DNA of 64,000 nucleotides, taken from positions 21,128,717 to 21,192,716 of the forward strand of contig OY727098.1 of the NCBI GenBank assembly GCA_963402885.1, read 5' to 3'. This DNA is from Antedon bifida. Its lineage: Eukaryota > Echinodermata > Crinoidea > Comatulida > Antedonidae. The notes under the pieces are model-generated. The model was not told the origin of the DNA, did no database searches, and worked only from the letters and a program-made list of their open reading frames with translations. The translations under genes were made by a program, and so were the position numbers. Below, in pieces: positions 26,501 to 41,500 of this stretch (its first letter is position 1; every line of letters starts with the position of its first letter).

Positions 26501-29500
26501 AGTATATTTTCGCAACTTCGCAGTATTTAACAATAATAATGCCTACTTGAAGGTAGGAATGAAATTGTAAGATATATTTGTAATTTGTGAAGATCCGATT
26601 ACGATATTCAGCAATGTAACTATTAATAGAGACATTAGCAGTTGTTACTATAGTGTAGTATGTACAAAGTGTATGTATAAATAAGAAACGTTCATGTAAT
26701 ACAAATTAAGATTTAAGATTACGTAGGAGACACCGAATTTAATGAAAACAATTTATAGAGACCATTATTATGCATCATGGATGTAAGGATTCAATGTTTT
26801 GAATCTCATCTTACGACAGATAGGTATGTTGACCTACGTCCCAGCTAGCATACCCATAACCCGAAGGGATGATCACGAGAAGAGAACTATTTTCCATCCG
26901 TTTTCTCTTTCATAACCGGCGGCTGTTTATTATGCTTCTATAGCAGTAAAACGATTTATGGTCAATTACATGATTGTGTATGGTGTACACAAACAATTTT
27001 GGAATCTAGATTGTAAATACTTAGAATCTGTTGTGAGATTATTGAATTAAATTGGAATCTTCGCGATATATAAAACAATCTTAAAAACTACTGCATGTGA
27101 TGTTGGATTTGATAATGATATTAATTGAGGTTTCAAATAAGGTATGATAGAAAAAAATAAAACAAATACAAAGCGGGTATACTGTTTAACACACTTGAAT
27201 TTGGATCTTGGTTACTGCTGTCTATCTCTTGCATCACAGACCGACCGACGGAAGGGGAAGTTGATATTGTTGAACCATGTAGCGCCCTCATTTCACCATT
27301 TGTTGTACTTGTAGAGTCATATATTACCTCAGACCCAGCTACTGACGTCGATGGCGACCTCATTGCCATCGTTGTCATGGCTACTGATGTTGATACGTAA
27401 GGCACGCTTTCTGTCAATACAATAGAAAGGAAATGGTATTTGCAATTATGTATATAATGTATAATTTCCTTATCTAAAATGTAACAATAGTGCATATTCA
27501 ATGCTAATATTATTTAATTAACTACTTTCTAAACATTAGAAACATAATTATATGACGTAATTGATAATAATTAGGTTAACAGTTAGTATCTGTCTGTATT
27601 GTGTTTAAATAATTGGAGAGAACATTATATTCCACATCATCCTAAACTGAAATTAGCAAAACCAAATGTGATCATTATTAATGTTTAATGTCATATCACT
27701 TCGCAATTATAAACATCATCGGTATACGATATTTCAGCTTTATAATATCTTAAGAGAAGATATCCCAGTTGAACACCAGTTAAAATTCCAGTTAAAAGTT
27801 GAGACTGGGTTAACTGTGATTTGGTTATTGCAACTGCTTTGCCAGAACGGTAACTGGTTTTCTCAAAATCTCCAATTGATTTCCATCAAAAGTGTGTTTT
27901 TTTTGTTAACAAACTCGTTCGATAATGTACACTGAGCTTTAAATATGTCTTAAAACTTTCGTTACGCACAGCAAAATAGAACTTTACAGAACCCGTGCGC
28001 TATAAGGTATGGTACTTTGGTACACATACACAGTGCATAACATAACTAATTATGTTAATTTACTACACTGGTACTCATACGCGATCCTTTAAGGGGAATA
28101 AGCATGTGTCTATATGCCAACAATATCCTATTGGATCAACGTGCACGCGAATGTCTCCACACTCGTTTTGACAATATGTTATTTGACGCCACTGAGTTGT
28201 TTGTTGGTACTTTCAACCTAATAATAAATAACGCCGATGTTAGGTGTAAATGAGAGTGTGTGTATACTTTAAATCCAATCTTGCGGCAAGCATGTCATGA
28301 ACCAGAATAAATATATCTTGCACATCACGTAGTAATCCTTCATGAGTCGTCTAAATATTCATTATTAGAACTGCTATGCATGCGTCAGCCGTCAACGAAC
28401 ACGCAACCATGCAGTAGAAGAGGCACAGAATAGATAGAACATGAATCAGAGAGAACAAACAAATCAAATAAATGAATATTGCTATATACTATGATAAAAG
28501 AAAAACAACAGAGATCCGCAGACATGAACAAAATGTTTGCATTTCTGAAAAGATGATCACATTTTGCGCGACGCGTTTATGAATGTAATGGTACAAATAA
28601 TGACATGAGGTGAATGATGAAAGGTTATATTTCAAGGAGGCGAAGCCGAATGCAATTATTTGTACCATTACATGAATATAAAACATCCATTATTTGTTTT
28701 ATATAACATCTAAATAGATTTTTGTCATTTGAAACAGATTGAATAAAATGTATGCCTAGACCTACATTTAATTCAAATTGAAACAGTAAATATATTTGTT
28801 TTTATATGTTCTTTTTTATATTATATTTTTGAGGATTTTATAAACACACCTACTGTAGTGTTAATATGTCAACAAACGACCAAACAATCCTAGCCTGATA
28901 CCGATAGGCATAGCTAGGCTAGAAATGCAGCGATTCGAAATTTGGACAGGCAACTGTAACTGATCTAGGCTAATTCTGTTTTTCCAACGATTCCACGTCT
29001 TGTAGAGACGTTCCTATTAATTAATCAAAATCATAAAAACGATCTAAAGCTAATTTAAATGTTTTTTTTGTTTTGTCTAAACATAAACTCTCCAAGAATG
29101 TACTTCCGTCACGATACACTCGCGTAGGAATCATCGCAGCGGAAATAAAAAATAGGCGGCGCTGTTGGATTTATAAAGTAATGGTCTAAAAAAAACATTT
29201 TTAAAACGCACTATTCAATAGTGCGTACTATTGCACGTCATGTGACCCACAATGCGTACAATAAAATGAATTTTTTTAGGTGTTATATAATAAGTAATAT
29301 TAGGTTGTTCTTTGTAGAATCATGTCATATACATCCATAATCATCGTTCGCGATCGTTTGCAATAAACTACACTACTAATTATCATTACCTTAACGCTGT
29401 GCGTAAAGTACGAAACCGTTATGTTATTTTCAATAATACCAGAAGGGGAATGAACTTGGCCTTAAACTTTCGATTGAACCCAGCTTGTTTGTAAAATGAT

Positions 29501-32500
29501 TCCCCTTAACGATGACAATGCAAACATAACAGATGAGCCGTGTCTCTACACCGGGGGCGAACATCAATGGCAATGCAATAGAAAACATCTTAAACTAATG
29601 AGATTTAATATAGCTACTGTGTTACATTACAGTAAACGTTATCCTTTAATTAATAATAGCCTTACGAATATTAACCTACCATCGATTGAAAGGTCAAGCA
29701 AAATAATATCATCGATTGCAATGTCACTGTCACGTGTCCCACGAACGCCTTCGAATAAAACCTAAATGCAAAAATACAATAACAAGTCATTTTACAGTTT
29801 GTTATTATTAAACATAATCAATGCCATAACATACTGCCCATGCGCAATGAACAGAATTAACCTAACGTGACGTTGCGTTGTACATTATCGTACAGTTATT
29901 AGAGAACGTGAGTTTCAGTTCGACCCTTTCAAAGAAACCCTAAATGAGTTTGAATCCATCAAGGAAAGTGTACTATAACAACCACTTGACATAAATGAAT
30001 CGCTAATCAGCATTTATCACCATACACTAATACATAATATCTAGAAAACTAAGATAAGATGCAAGTATAATATGTATTATTTTAATTTAATTAACACCAG
30101 AATTGAATAAGCCATTTTGTTACAGTAAAAGATGTTCAAAAAATTATGATTCTGCAACAAATAAAACATTATATTCTATACATCTTTAAACACATGAATA
30201 ACGAAATATCTGCTGGTATATCCTTAATATGGCGTATATTCATAACGCATGCATAAAATCCTTGATAAATGCAGAAATAATGCTTTTCGTATCGTATATC
30301 AACGAACATTAACATAAAAAAGCTGACCTCAGTCAGAGTAGTGAAAATATACGAACGTAGCATAAGCTATCTTGAGTGGTATAATTGATTCATATCAAAG
30401 GATAATTTTATCGTGACGTCTTGGGAAATAGTAACAAATTGTCACACCTTGCTTAATCTCAATTTTCTTCTGTACCTCACAAATCATTTTGCGTAGGCCA
30501 AATCATTTCTATGAAAATCCAACATTCTCGAATTTAAAGAGTTCTGTTTAAGAATCAGAAGGAAACTGCATGATTTTGCTTTATATTACGAAATGTCTTA
30601 ATGCTTTTTTTCAATCATCAATCCAAATGTGCATATTGCTGTATTACACGTTCAGACCCAACGTATTGTACATAATGCATTGTACGGTACCGGTGTATTA
30701 TTGCGTTTGCTATCTTCACACTTTGTAAATCCCTAATTTCGGTCTTGAAGATGTCCCCATTTAATTGGGAATCTACTCTAGGTGTACCACAAATTCATGT
30801 CATATATTAGTGACTTCATATAAGCTTATTATCTAGGCCTATAATAGTTTATTTAATTTAAAATTGGTCAAAATATTGTAGATACTCGCTATTATATACA
30901 TTCGGGACCCAACAAATATTCGAGTGTTCCTTAAATAGAAGTTGCCCGTATTGTTTAATCAGCTTTTATGTGTATATATTGGAAATCTAAATTGAATTGC
31001 TATTCTTATTATAGTTAGATTAATTGATCCTTTCTTTTAAAAAATAAAGCATGACTGCTCTTATAAAGGTTGTTCTTGTAAACAATGTACTTCTGAACTG
31101 AATGAGCATTGTCGGTTGCATATTTATGTTAATAAACGCGAGGGTAATTACGGATCCGTAATTGGAAATTTGCAAAACGATAATGAGGTTTATGCCAATT
31201 TCTTATTGTTCCGTAAGTCGTTTCAGTTATACGTACATTTAGTAACACTGCGTGATGTTACTGAATTCAAGATTCACATTATTTCACAGTGCGATACTAA
31301 TGAGTAGGGTGAATAGCAGCGGGTCTTTAGCCAAGCCTGAAGTGATGGTTGGGTGCGAACACGCGAATTCGCTGTTGGATGTCCTAATCATTCGCAACTT
31401 GAAGTCAATTAAATGACTATTATGACAACACCATTCCATCTTAAACATATTTTTGTTTAAGTCTAATGCATTTTCAGTACAGTACAGTTTGAATTACCTA
31501 CACAAACCAGTAAATTTATTGTCACATACTGTGTAACTATAATAAACATAAAAACAAATCGAATCCCATAATAATAATATGGGATTCGATGGTAAGTCAA
31601 CTTACTGGAGGTGTATAAGGAAAGAGTTCCAATGTGGTAAGTTCAATGAGTTTAAAGAATTAGAATGGAATAATAGCCTAGTTATATAAAAGTAGTTGCA
31701 TGCATTAATTGTATTTTTCTCACAATTCAATAACCCGTTGATGATTAAATGAGCTGTGAGCGCGCGCCTCAAACTTGTGCCGAATTTTTAATTTCTTCAC
31801 CTAAACATTATACAATCGCCAAGAGTAACAGGACACTTGGCTAATTGAGAATCTTCTTCTAGGCCTACTAATACCATTGACATAAATATATGCCAGAGAA
31901 AGTTTAGCTACCTCTGTGTTGACAAATTGACATGCTGCAGTAATTGGTTATCATTAGTGTTATATTGTATAATTCATAAAATCGGCGCCATGGCTTCGCA
32001 CAATGTTTTACACGAGAAGAAAAGAAACACTTTCAAAATAATTACATTTTCAGCCACGGTAATAGTTTAATGTTTTACTGAGATGGGTACATGATAAATA
32101 ATGGGATAACACTAGATCGGCTGAGTATGGTAACTAGAGATACATACTTGAAACTGACCGGAACATCCGAATACTATCTCCGCCATAAGCCATCGGCTAC
32201 CTTGTGAGTTTGACTTTATCCATGTTGGTTCGCCAAGAGTATAACCATTTTGTTGACAAGCATACACCTTAACAATATTTTTAAAAAGAAAGAAAAAATA
32301 GAAGCTATGTCGACGTATATTAGGCCTATACTATTTCACTTAATTTTTACTCATTTTAAACACAGACAATTTTTTAACAGTAGCCTTTTGCCAGATTCTT
32401 AAACTGTACCTTTCTCAATACTTGTTGGTGTACTGTAGGCCTACAAGTTGAGTAAAATATACAAACACTTGTCCTGGAAATAATAGTTACGGTAATTCTA

Positions 32501-35500
32501 AAGTTCTTTGGTTGTTGGTTTTTTTTTTTTGAATTTTTAGCATGATCTATGACAAATTTATTTCTATATTTATAAAATATATTTCTCTCTTTGAACGTAT
32601 AACGTTTATTTTGTATAATCAGAGGATATGTTTATTATGTAGGGCGATGTATTTATTCATTTCTTTATTGTGTTAGTGTCAAAGCACTGGTACCACGTGT
32701 GTCAATGAATCAAATGAAACGGGTAAAAAAGCATTGACAATGTTACGCGGATGTCACTATCATGAATGTATATTTTTAAAAATGACCGTATTCATGCGTT
32801 TTGCTTAAAGTTTCACAAAATAACTCAGGACATTGACATCAGCAGAGTGGCAATACATTACTTTTGTAAAGTACTATGTTCGTCTTGACGGGAAAATGAT
32901 TTACATTATTTTGTAATATTTCATATTACGAAAATAATTTGAATATACAGGTCAATAATATTTCTATGCATAATTTATCTTGTGTTTTTTTTTTGTATAT
33001 AATGTATTGACAGCATTCATTCCATGAAGATAAGTTTATCTCCCTTTCGAACAAGGCCGACCTGTGACGAACGATGCCAGCATGATCTATGATTATCCCG
33101 TCATGCTTAGCGCATTATGATTAACGCTGATTTATTATGCATATTTTAATAGCAGTAATAAACAGCAAATAAATAGTGAGATATTGAGTTCACTGCTTTT
33201 GATATTTAGCAATTGAAGATAACGAAGATTTATTATTTATTATTTCATAAATAATGCAATCTTATGAGAAAGACATTAAGTAGAGAGAAACGTGTTAAAA
33301 CGATGCAAATTTACGTTGTACATAGAAAGACGACGAGAATGACATGCAGTTTGTACTGTAGGCTACACAAACCTTTGTGATACGGCACTTTTAACAGTGA
33401 ATTTGTCAGAGGACAAGGCATATGTTTGGAACAAGAATAAACTATAATATTATCGAATATATCTACACGCTAATGTAAAATTTAACAGTTTTTTAGTACA
33501 TTGTATCGTAAAATATATCATTTGTAGCCTACATAATCGTGCCAATTCTTTGATACGGTCTCCGATTGCATTCAATGGAATTACAGGCCATTGAAGCCTA
33601 ATCTAACCCTACCTAGAATCACTTCCCCACACGTAGGCCTACTCTGAAACATATGTGACTACATGTATTACAGAATTTTGCCTATGATACTGATTACTAG
33701 ACACGCCACTAATGTTATGTCGAGATGCGGTGCAGATAATCGGATGAGGCAGGATAATAGAGTTGTGTGGTTGTCACCTTACCAAATGGAAAACTTGATA
33801 TGTTTGTATTATTCGACTACTAATAATTATCATCATCAAATATCAGTTACTATTCCATTTTTTTTCTGAAGTCAGTTATTAGCGTTGACGAACGCATTAG
33901 GACATAAAAACAATAGTTCTGATGAATTATTTATTTTGAAATGCAAATGAAGTAATTAAAAGTGCAAATCTGTTTAATGGAATCTTATTATAAAGATTAG
34001 CATTTTAATTCACTTACTTTAAGGTCACCGAGCGAATCTGGTGGATCACGGTCTTCCATATGATAATAAAACCTTAGCAAACCTCTACCAGCCGATAACT
34101 TTAGTTTGTCACCTATTTGTAGTATAGCTCTGTCACCTCTTCTGTCTGCATTTGACTGTGTATACATGTAATGCCCTAAAACAAAATGCCTACAGAGTTA
34201 TTCTCACTTTAAGAATAGAAATGGATTTATTTTATTTAGTATATAAAATCTAGTACTGTACGATTTTGTTTCGAATTGGACACGTCCATCTCTATCTGAA
34301 ACTGTGGCACACGAAGAATAAACATAATTGTTAACACGTTAAAAACGGCAATAATTATTAAAATAAAATGCAAAAATAACGAATTATATTTAAAAAACGA
34401 AGTAGTAAAATTCAGTTATATTATGTTTTATTTATGGAAAAAAATAAATAGTAATTAACAGTATCATTTTTGTTTCTTTTACTAAAGGGTTTATATTTGG
34501 AGATAGACTAAGGAGTGACAGGTTGTTCATGCCTAAAACACGGTTCGTGGTGAACAGTTCTGAAGTGGCACTTCGGTTTTCGAGTGGGGTTGGTGAAATC
34601 TGTCCAATATCTGTCCATTTTTTGTTTTTTCCTGTCCATCATAGGGGCTGATGGCGCTGTTTGTTCATTCTAGGGGGTTTTCCATGTATAAAACTGTCTT
34701 ATTTATCGGCGTTCCATACACGATTTACTGTTTACCGTTCTGCTGAAATTTGATGGATCGAAGTTGGAGATCTATTATACAGCCAAATTATTCTTATTGC
34801 ACATTGGAACTACGGAGTACTGAATTGATCTCAAGGTTGCTTTCAGACACAATACAAACATGTATGTAACACTATCGAGACATAAGAATCGGATCGTCAA
34901 TGTGTGTTACTAAATTACTAACGGATTTGGACCCAGCATGTGTACGAACGATATCATGTTGTTAACTATACTGATAGTCGATTGCTACAGCACTTAATGC
35001 TTATATAGTTTTTTTCTATTTTCACTGGTGTAATGAGGATTTGTAAGAAGAGAGAATTAAATGAGGCTGTTAATTGGAAGAATACATCATTTTCATCAAT
35101 AAAACACCAGTTGGAAAAGTAAAACGTGCTTGCCTATCAAATCAAAAGACATTGACCAATGAATATACTTGAACGCACACGTTTGATATTGCTATAAATA
35201 TTGTATACTGAAAATTAATTAATTATTTTAAGACAAGGTAACGAGAAAAACCCAGCCCAACCGAGATCCGATCGAACCCGAAACTTTCTGCTTGCTGTGT
35301 AACAAAACATCTTTCCAAGCCTACCACCATAGAAATGATATTCAAAACTCAAAAAAAGTTTTTTTCTGATTGTAAGTGAAAAATGTTATACGAAAATTAA
35401 ATTTCATAATTTTAGGTAACATGATATTTCAATGATCTTCAAAATTTAGTTTTTCTGATTGTAGATGAAAAATGTTATACGAAAATTACATTTCATTATT

Positions 35501-38500
35501 TTAGGTAACTCGAGATTTTGAAAGGCTAAACCTGAAGCTGAAAGGGGATTTTTATTAAATGTTCATGAGACATTAATGTTGTTTTACCTTTACAATTATG
35601 ATAAACGACATATTGGACGACAACCAGACACCATCTGACAGCAGACGACGTCCAATAATTCAATAACTCGATCTTTTTAATTAAGAAACTATTGGACAGA
35701 GTTACATGGTGTCTCCAACTACGTTATTCTGAAATTTAATTTCATATTAACCTTTAAAATATGAATTTATATTTTTGTCTATATAATTCACCTTGGGCCA
35801 ATCAACTGAGTACGGCGACAGTGCTTAGGCTGTATCAAAGATCTCGGATCGTCGAGAGTCAGATTCATGATTTATATTGTGGGTTGTGGATGGGTGAAAA
35901 CTACCAATGAATCTACTACAGTACTGTGCATGAGTTTGAATCTTATTTAATTATTGATTTTTCAAATCATAATACGAGGTTATGAGATTATTAAACGTTA
36001 TCAAACATGGTATTTAAACAATATAATATATACTGTAACTTAACGTAACTTTAAAACCAATAAAATATTGTAAATGTACATGCTATTCAAGTTTCAACAG
36101 CCATTGCTGTAGTGTGAATATGACCTACGAGACCCTCTCTTGCACACTCACTTTATTGGTATAGTGTTCTATTGGGACTATACTGTTCATGAACATAGAC
36201 TACCTGAGACAATCCATCGTGGTACAGTATGATCTGATGTTAAATCTAAAGTCTCTAACTAAAGTAAGACAAAGGCTTCGTTACACGAATATATTATTAT
36301 GATGAACTGTCAACCAAGATAAATGACATTGAGTTAAAAGGAATATGACATACACAGTATAAAGTGTCACATTTTCCTGCAGTGTCAATGAAGAAATTAA
36401 CACACGTTATGTTCTCTAGTTCATCTCTGGTCGTAAACAATTCAAACTGAATGTCGAACATGTGGATAAGCTACAGTGTTGATTTATACACCCGTGACCT
36501 CTAACACGAGTTGAATTAATAAGTAAATTTCTACATAATTTAGGCCAGGAATAAAATAACGTATTTCTAATTAACTTCACGAACAACATCCAATTAAGTA
36601 GCTGATGATATCAGTGGGTTTGAAGTTAATTGGTAACAAGGGATTTTCGTTACAAAGAGCGAGATTTACGGTGATACTAGGCTTTACTAAACAAAAACAA
36701 TTTAGCAGCGATGTTTTATATCATTAGATTACTACTTTGGAAACAAAATGATAATTGATTGTGCATCATCAGCAGGTAAGCTGCTCAGAGATTTGAATAC
36801 TGTAACATATCACCAATAGGTGAAGGGGTTAAGGCGCGAGTAGTGAAGCCAAACCAACGATATTTGCAAATTATTTTGCCGGGGATTTTGCCTACAGATA
36901 TGCAAGTCCTTGAACGTTGCTGATTTATGTGTAAGCAATCCCGGCCCTCCCCTGCACAAAACGTGACGAATGGGCATCGATCTATCAGGCTTACACGCAG
37001 ACAGAGCATAAATGGCTGCATTATCGGTATGTTTGCGTTATTACTCCATACATTTTGTATTCAGTCGTCAAACTCAGATACATCTGTCTTTGCAAAACTT
37101 GATAATCCCTCATTGAATTTAAAATTGCTTTACCTGACATCAGAAAAATAATGACTCTAATGCATCTAAAATATTCTCATTTGCAAAACTTTTATTTTTG
37201 CAAACGCCCTCCGATGATGTCATCACCATTATTAATTTATATACGAGTATTGAATGTTTTCTTTGCACTATTCTCCACAGTATTGATATTGTGTTTGTAA
37301 TGGTATTGTAAGGTACAAAGCATATTAAACTTGTGTGTTAAATATTTAATCTATTTAATTAGTAAACAAATTGATAAGCGATTAAACTTACACGGTATTT
37401 TCTTTGCTGATGCATGGTGAATACACAGACAAAGAAATTAACAAAGAAACAAAGACTGGTAATAAGATAATAATAATGTAAACACTTTTAATCAATTTGA
37501 TACAATATATTACCTCTTTGATACAGTTTAAGTACACAAAGTCAGAACGAACCTATACTTTGATTAATGTACACGTACAGTACACAATATGGATTCCCCA
37601 CAATATCACTGACCGTATATCCACCATTTTTCAACGTCTAGGGAGTCACCAGACACGTTATTACATTAGGTTAAACTACCTAACTACTGAAAAAGAATTT
37701 TCAAAGTTTTGTATTTGACCATTTTAAGGGAAATTCATGTTTTTTCATCTTGATTTATATTACACATATTTGATTTATGTACAATTACCAGATATTATGT
37801 TTAAAATTCATGCCTGTACCCGAGCTTTAAGATCAGAGGTTCCGTAATAGGCCTAGGCCTACTGTTAGTAAAATAGTTACAGCGATTATCGTCATTGGCA
37901 AGAAGCATTTTTTTTATTTATTTACTCAATTTACTTTAAATTTTACACGAAGATTATAAAGAACTCGCCGATGACAGTCTCGGATACTAAATAAGAGTAA
38001 TATTAACATTCGATCAATAATGCATTTAATAATCTAATTTACATTGCATTTTAATGTATTGATTTGTCAAATGTAATATTATTTATTATGTATTGTTAAG
38101 ATTATGCTGTAGGTAACCTATAAATGCACTACACATATTTTGTAATGATGCGGTTAATAACCACGCCATACAATTCATAATAAATAAACAATACAAACAA
38201 TTACTAATAAAGTATTATATTAAAGTATTATAATGTTTATTCAATTAATAATAACAATAATGAATCACGTCTAAATATTTACCATAATAAAAAGTATTTA
38301 ATAAACATATTGTAAGTACGATATACAAACAAGTTTAACCTCGTTTGTCATTTTACTAATACTGTATAGCCTAAATATATGTTTTGAATATGATTCTCGG
38401 CATATGTGATGTTTTTACTACAGTTTATGATTTGAATTTTTAAAACCGTCAACAACATACTGAACGAGTTTCTTTCAAATGAAACAGTGGACTGAGATAG

Positions 38501-41500
38501 GTATCTATACATGTAATTTTGGCTAGGCCTAATAATTTTTATTTTAACAAAAAAAAGCGCGTTACAACCGATTTGTGTTAGTAAAATCGTGAATGAAATG
38601 TGGCTACATTTGAATAAGATGATTATACTTTGAATAAATAATAAATATTTCCTTAAAATCACATCAAGCTGCCAGTGGAACGAGCATGAGTCACGTGTCC
38701 ACGCCCCGTAATTTTCTTTTTTATTCAAAACACGATTTTCAGTCCTCATTGGATTGTTATATTGCCCCACCTCACAAACAAACCATTACACGGAAACGAG
38801 TGCTCATTAAAAGACGTAGTTTCAGATCGCTTTGTCCATATATTACTTTTGAGAAATATATATTAGATGTGTTATTCATATAGCCTTCATTGTAAATAAG
38901 CTGATCAAACAAAATTTCTGTTTATATACTATAAAAAATCGGCTTTGTTATCATGCATTGTCTTTTTTTGAAAAATCAATTAATAATAATGATAATAATA
39001 TTATTAATTAATAATCAAACAAAACACACACAACATTTAAAAACCAAAACTATAATATTATAGGTCTACACTTTAATGTGGATTTGTAATACTGGATGTT
39101 CAATGAATACTGTATTCTTCTAAGAATATTTAGTAAAATGTTACAGTATACTGTTATAATTAAAATCTAAATTAAAAATAAAATAATTATTTTTATATAA
39201 AATGAAGAGTTTTACTCAACAAAGTTCATTTTAAACTTAACCGCGTACTAAAAATGTAGAACTGTAGAAAATGTGACTAAAATAGCATATATACAAAAAC
39301 AACTATGAAAGCCATTTGGGTAAAATCGAAAATATTCCCTTTGCTTTTCTTGAGAATCCATCTGAGACATTGCAGTCTGATGAAATCCATTGTATTTCGA
39401 ATCGTTGTGTCTGAGTGCATTGTACGTTATGGATGAGAGAAGTCCGTGGTTGTTTATTCGTATTCATTTACTCTCTACCTATCATAAATCACTTTTCCAT
39501 CTAGACTTTCACTAATAAAAATAAACCACGATAACCTATAATAACCCTGAATCCTTATACCTAGTAGAACAACATATTTTGAATTTAAAAGAATAAATTG
39601 CATATAGTTTTTTGAGAAACCAGCAGTAAAAGTGGCGCCATAGTTTTAAAGGATTTTACATTAAAATGAAAAATATCGAACAACCATTAAAATGTCTTAA
39701 TGTAATGTATACGACAAACTAAAAGCATCAAAACAAATTTGCATTTTGTAGGCTAGGGAAAACTACGTTCCTTTTTGTATAGTACTAGTAACGCATAATT
39801 ATTAAATATTTTATACAGTACAAAAAGAAATTACAATCCTAAAGTGAAATACTAAATAATTTTACTTGATTTATAGTTCGCACTATCAGTAGGCCTACAA
39901 TGACAAACAACATCTCATGGTGAATGTTTAATGAAAATCAGTAAGGTTTGGGTGTGACGTAATCTTGCCAACAGACAGACAAATAAACTAACAAACTGAC
40001 AGATAAACCAGGGTGATCGCATAACCTCAGTGACGAAGGTAATAAAGTTACTGTACATATATACTATACATCAAAAAACGTACAGTACTGCTGCTATACA
40101 GAGTTACATAGGTAGGGGCCTATATGTGACGCCTGTGCCATACGCATTAACCTATGACGTGTGATACATGTGACACGAGGTATTACATAATTTACATGAT
40201 ACTACACAGATAATACCATGTGTGAAGATAATTACAAAGAATGGGGTGTGATAATAGTACTGTACTGTATTTTTGGATTTTAAAATTTCGAGAGTGATAA
40301 TTAACTGTTACCTAGTATAAAATAATGTACCAGTAAAAATGAAATTTATATGTACAGTGCAAATGTGAATAACATTGATAAGGACAATGACTTTACGAAT
40401 GATCATCATTGTCGAATTTAATTTACACAAATGCATTTTTAATCACTTGATATATATTTGAATATTATGATTCATTTTATAGTATACTTTTTATCACGCA
40501 CCTGATATATTCCCATAGGTGTGGTCGCTGCTGGGACCCGAGTATGCTCCGCCAGTCAACCCTCGCCATTTCGTCCAATCAAAATTGTCATTCGGATAAC
40601 TCCATTGTCTTATTTGTTCACAATTTTCTTCAGATTCGAAATCACACAAAAATACCTCTGAAAATTAAACATAAAAGCCAAAATTAATTTGAATTATAAT
40701 GCATTCATTTGATAATTCCAATTCGGAAGTACTCGTCATTTGCAGTACTGGTACTGGTACTGGTTCAAATAACCGTCTCACAGAGACATCTGGTAGCCAT
40801 TGACTTAAAGTTGGCATTTGGATGTGTTACTTTTAAATGTAGGCCTACAGTATGAGAGTGACTACTACCAAATTACACAGTCTCAAAACAACTTATAAAC
40901 AGTTCATATATACAGTTAAAACATTGCTGGGAATTATAAATTTCTGTTGAAGCAGGCTCTAATGAAGTACTATATAATAATCTAACAACATCTGGTAGAA
41001 CTCATCAATGATTATGCACAAGATAATATATTATAGAAGACTATTGTACATTTTATACTAGGCAGTATTATGAGTGACCGTGTTTAGAGCAAGTAGGCAT
41101 GTTTTATGATTGTTTATTCATAATAATTTATATATTCATATTATAATATTGTTGACTTGAAATTCTTTATATCAGCATTTATCAGCAACTCATTTTTTAA
41201 TAACGAAAAAGCATACTACGGTACTACCTGTACATAATCCACAATGGAATTGGTCAAAAAATCAATTGTTTGTTAAAACAATTTAAACATGGTAAATTGT
41301 CTTGTCCGATGAAAAAAGTACAATAAATGCTAAGTTAGAGCGTATACAGTATGTAAATGGCATCGTGAATTATAATAGTATTCACTTTTAACATTCTATT
41401 ACGTATAAATTATATCCAAAACACGGCCAAGGCCGCACGCGTAAAGCATATCTTTATGATATGTCTTTTCAGTCGAGCTGCTATCATTACTGCTTAAGGG

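Larger units (their letters stand above)
34176..40501. other. MAM-B intron 2 (6.3 kb), no gene seen
   Basis: It contains a tRNA-like SINE (35244-35335), an 89-bp tandem duplication (35358-35516) and one partial copy of the dispersed repeat R1 (37612-37832). Long ORFs at 36785-37151 and 38348-38883 show no motif or homology that I recognise. Confidence 0.6.

Noticed and set aside
29496..29765. Plus-strand 89-aa ORF
   Set aside because: It overlaps a MAM-B exon (29680-29761) on the minus strand whose translation is plainly MAM domain; the plus frame is a shadow.
35244..35335. Functional tRNA gene (Val-like anticodon)
   Set aside because: Box A and box B are present but the acceptor and anticodon stems do not pair well by eye; better explained as a SINE.
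38348..38883. Opposed 140-aa and 65-aa ORFs in MAM-B intron 2
   Set aside because: Low-complexity, AT-driven composition, no recognised domain.
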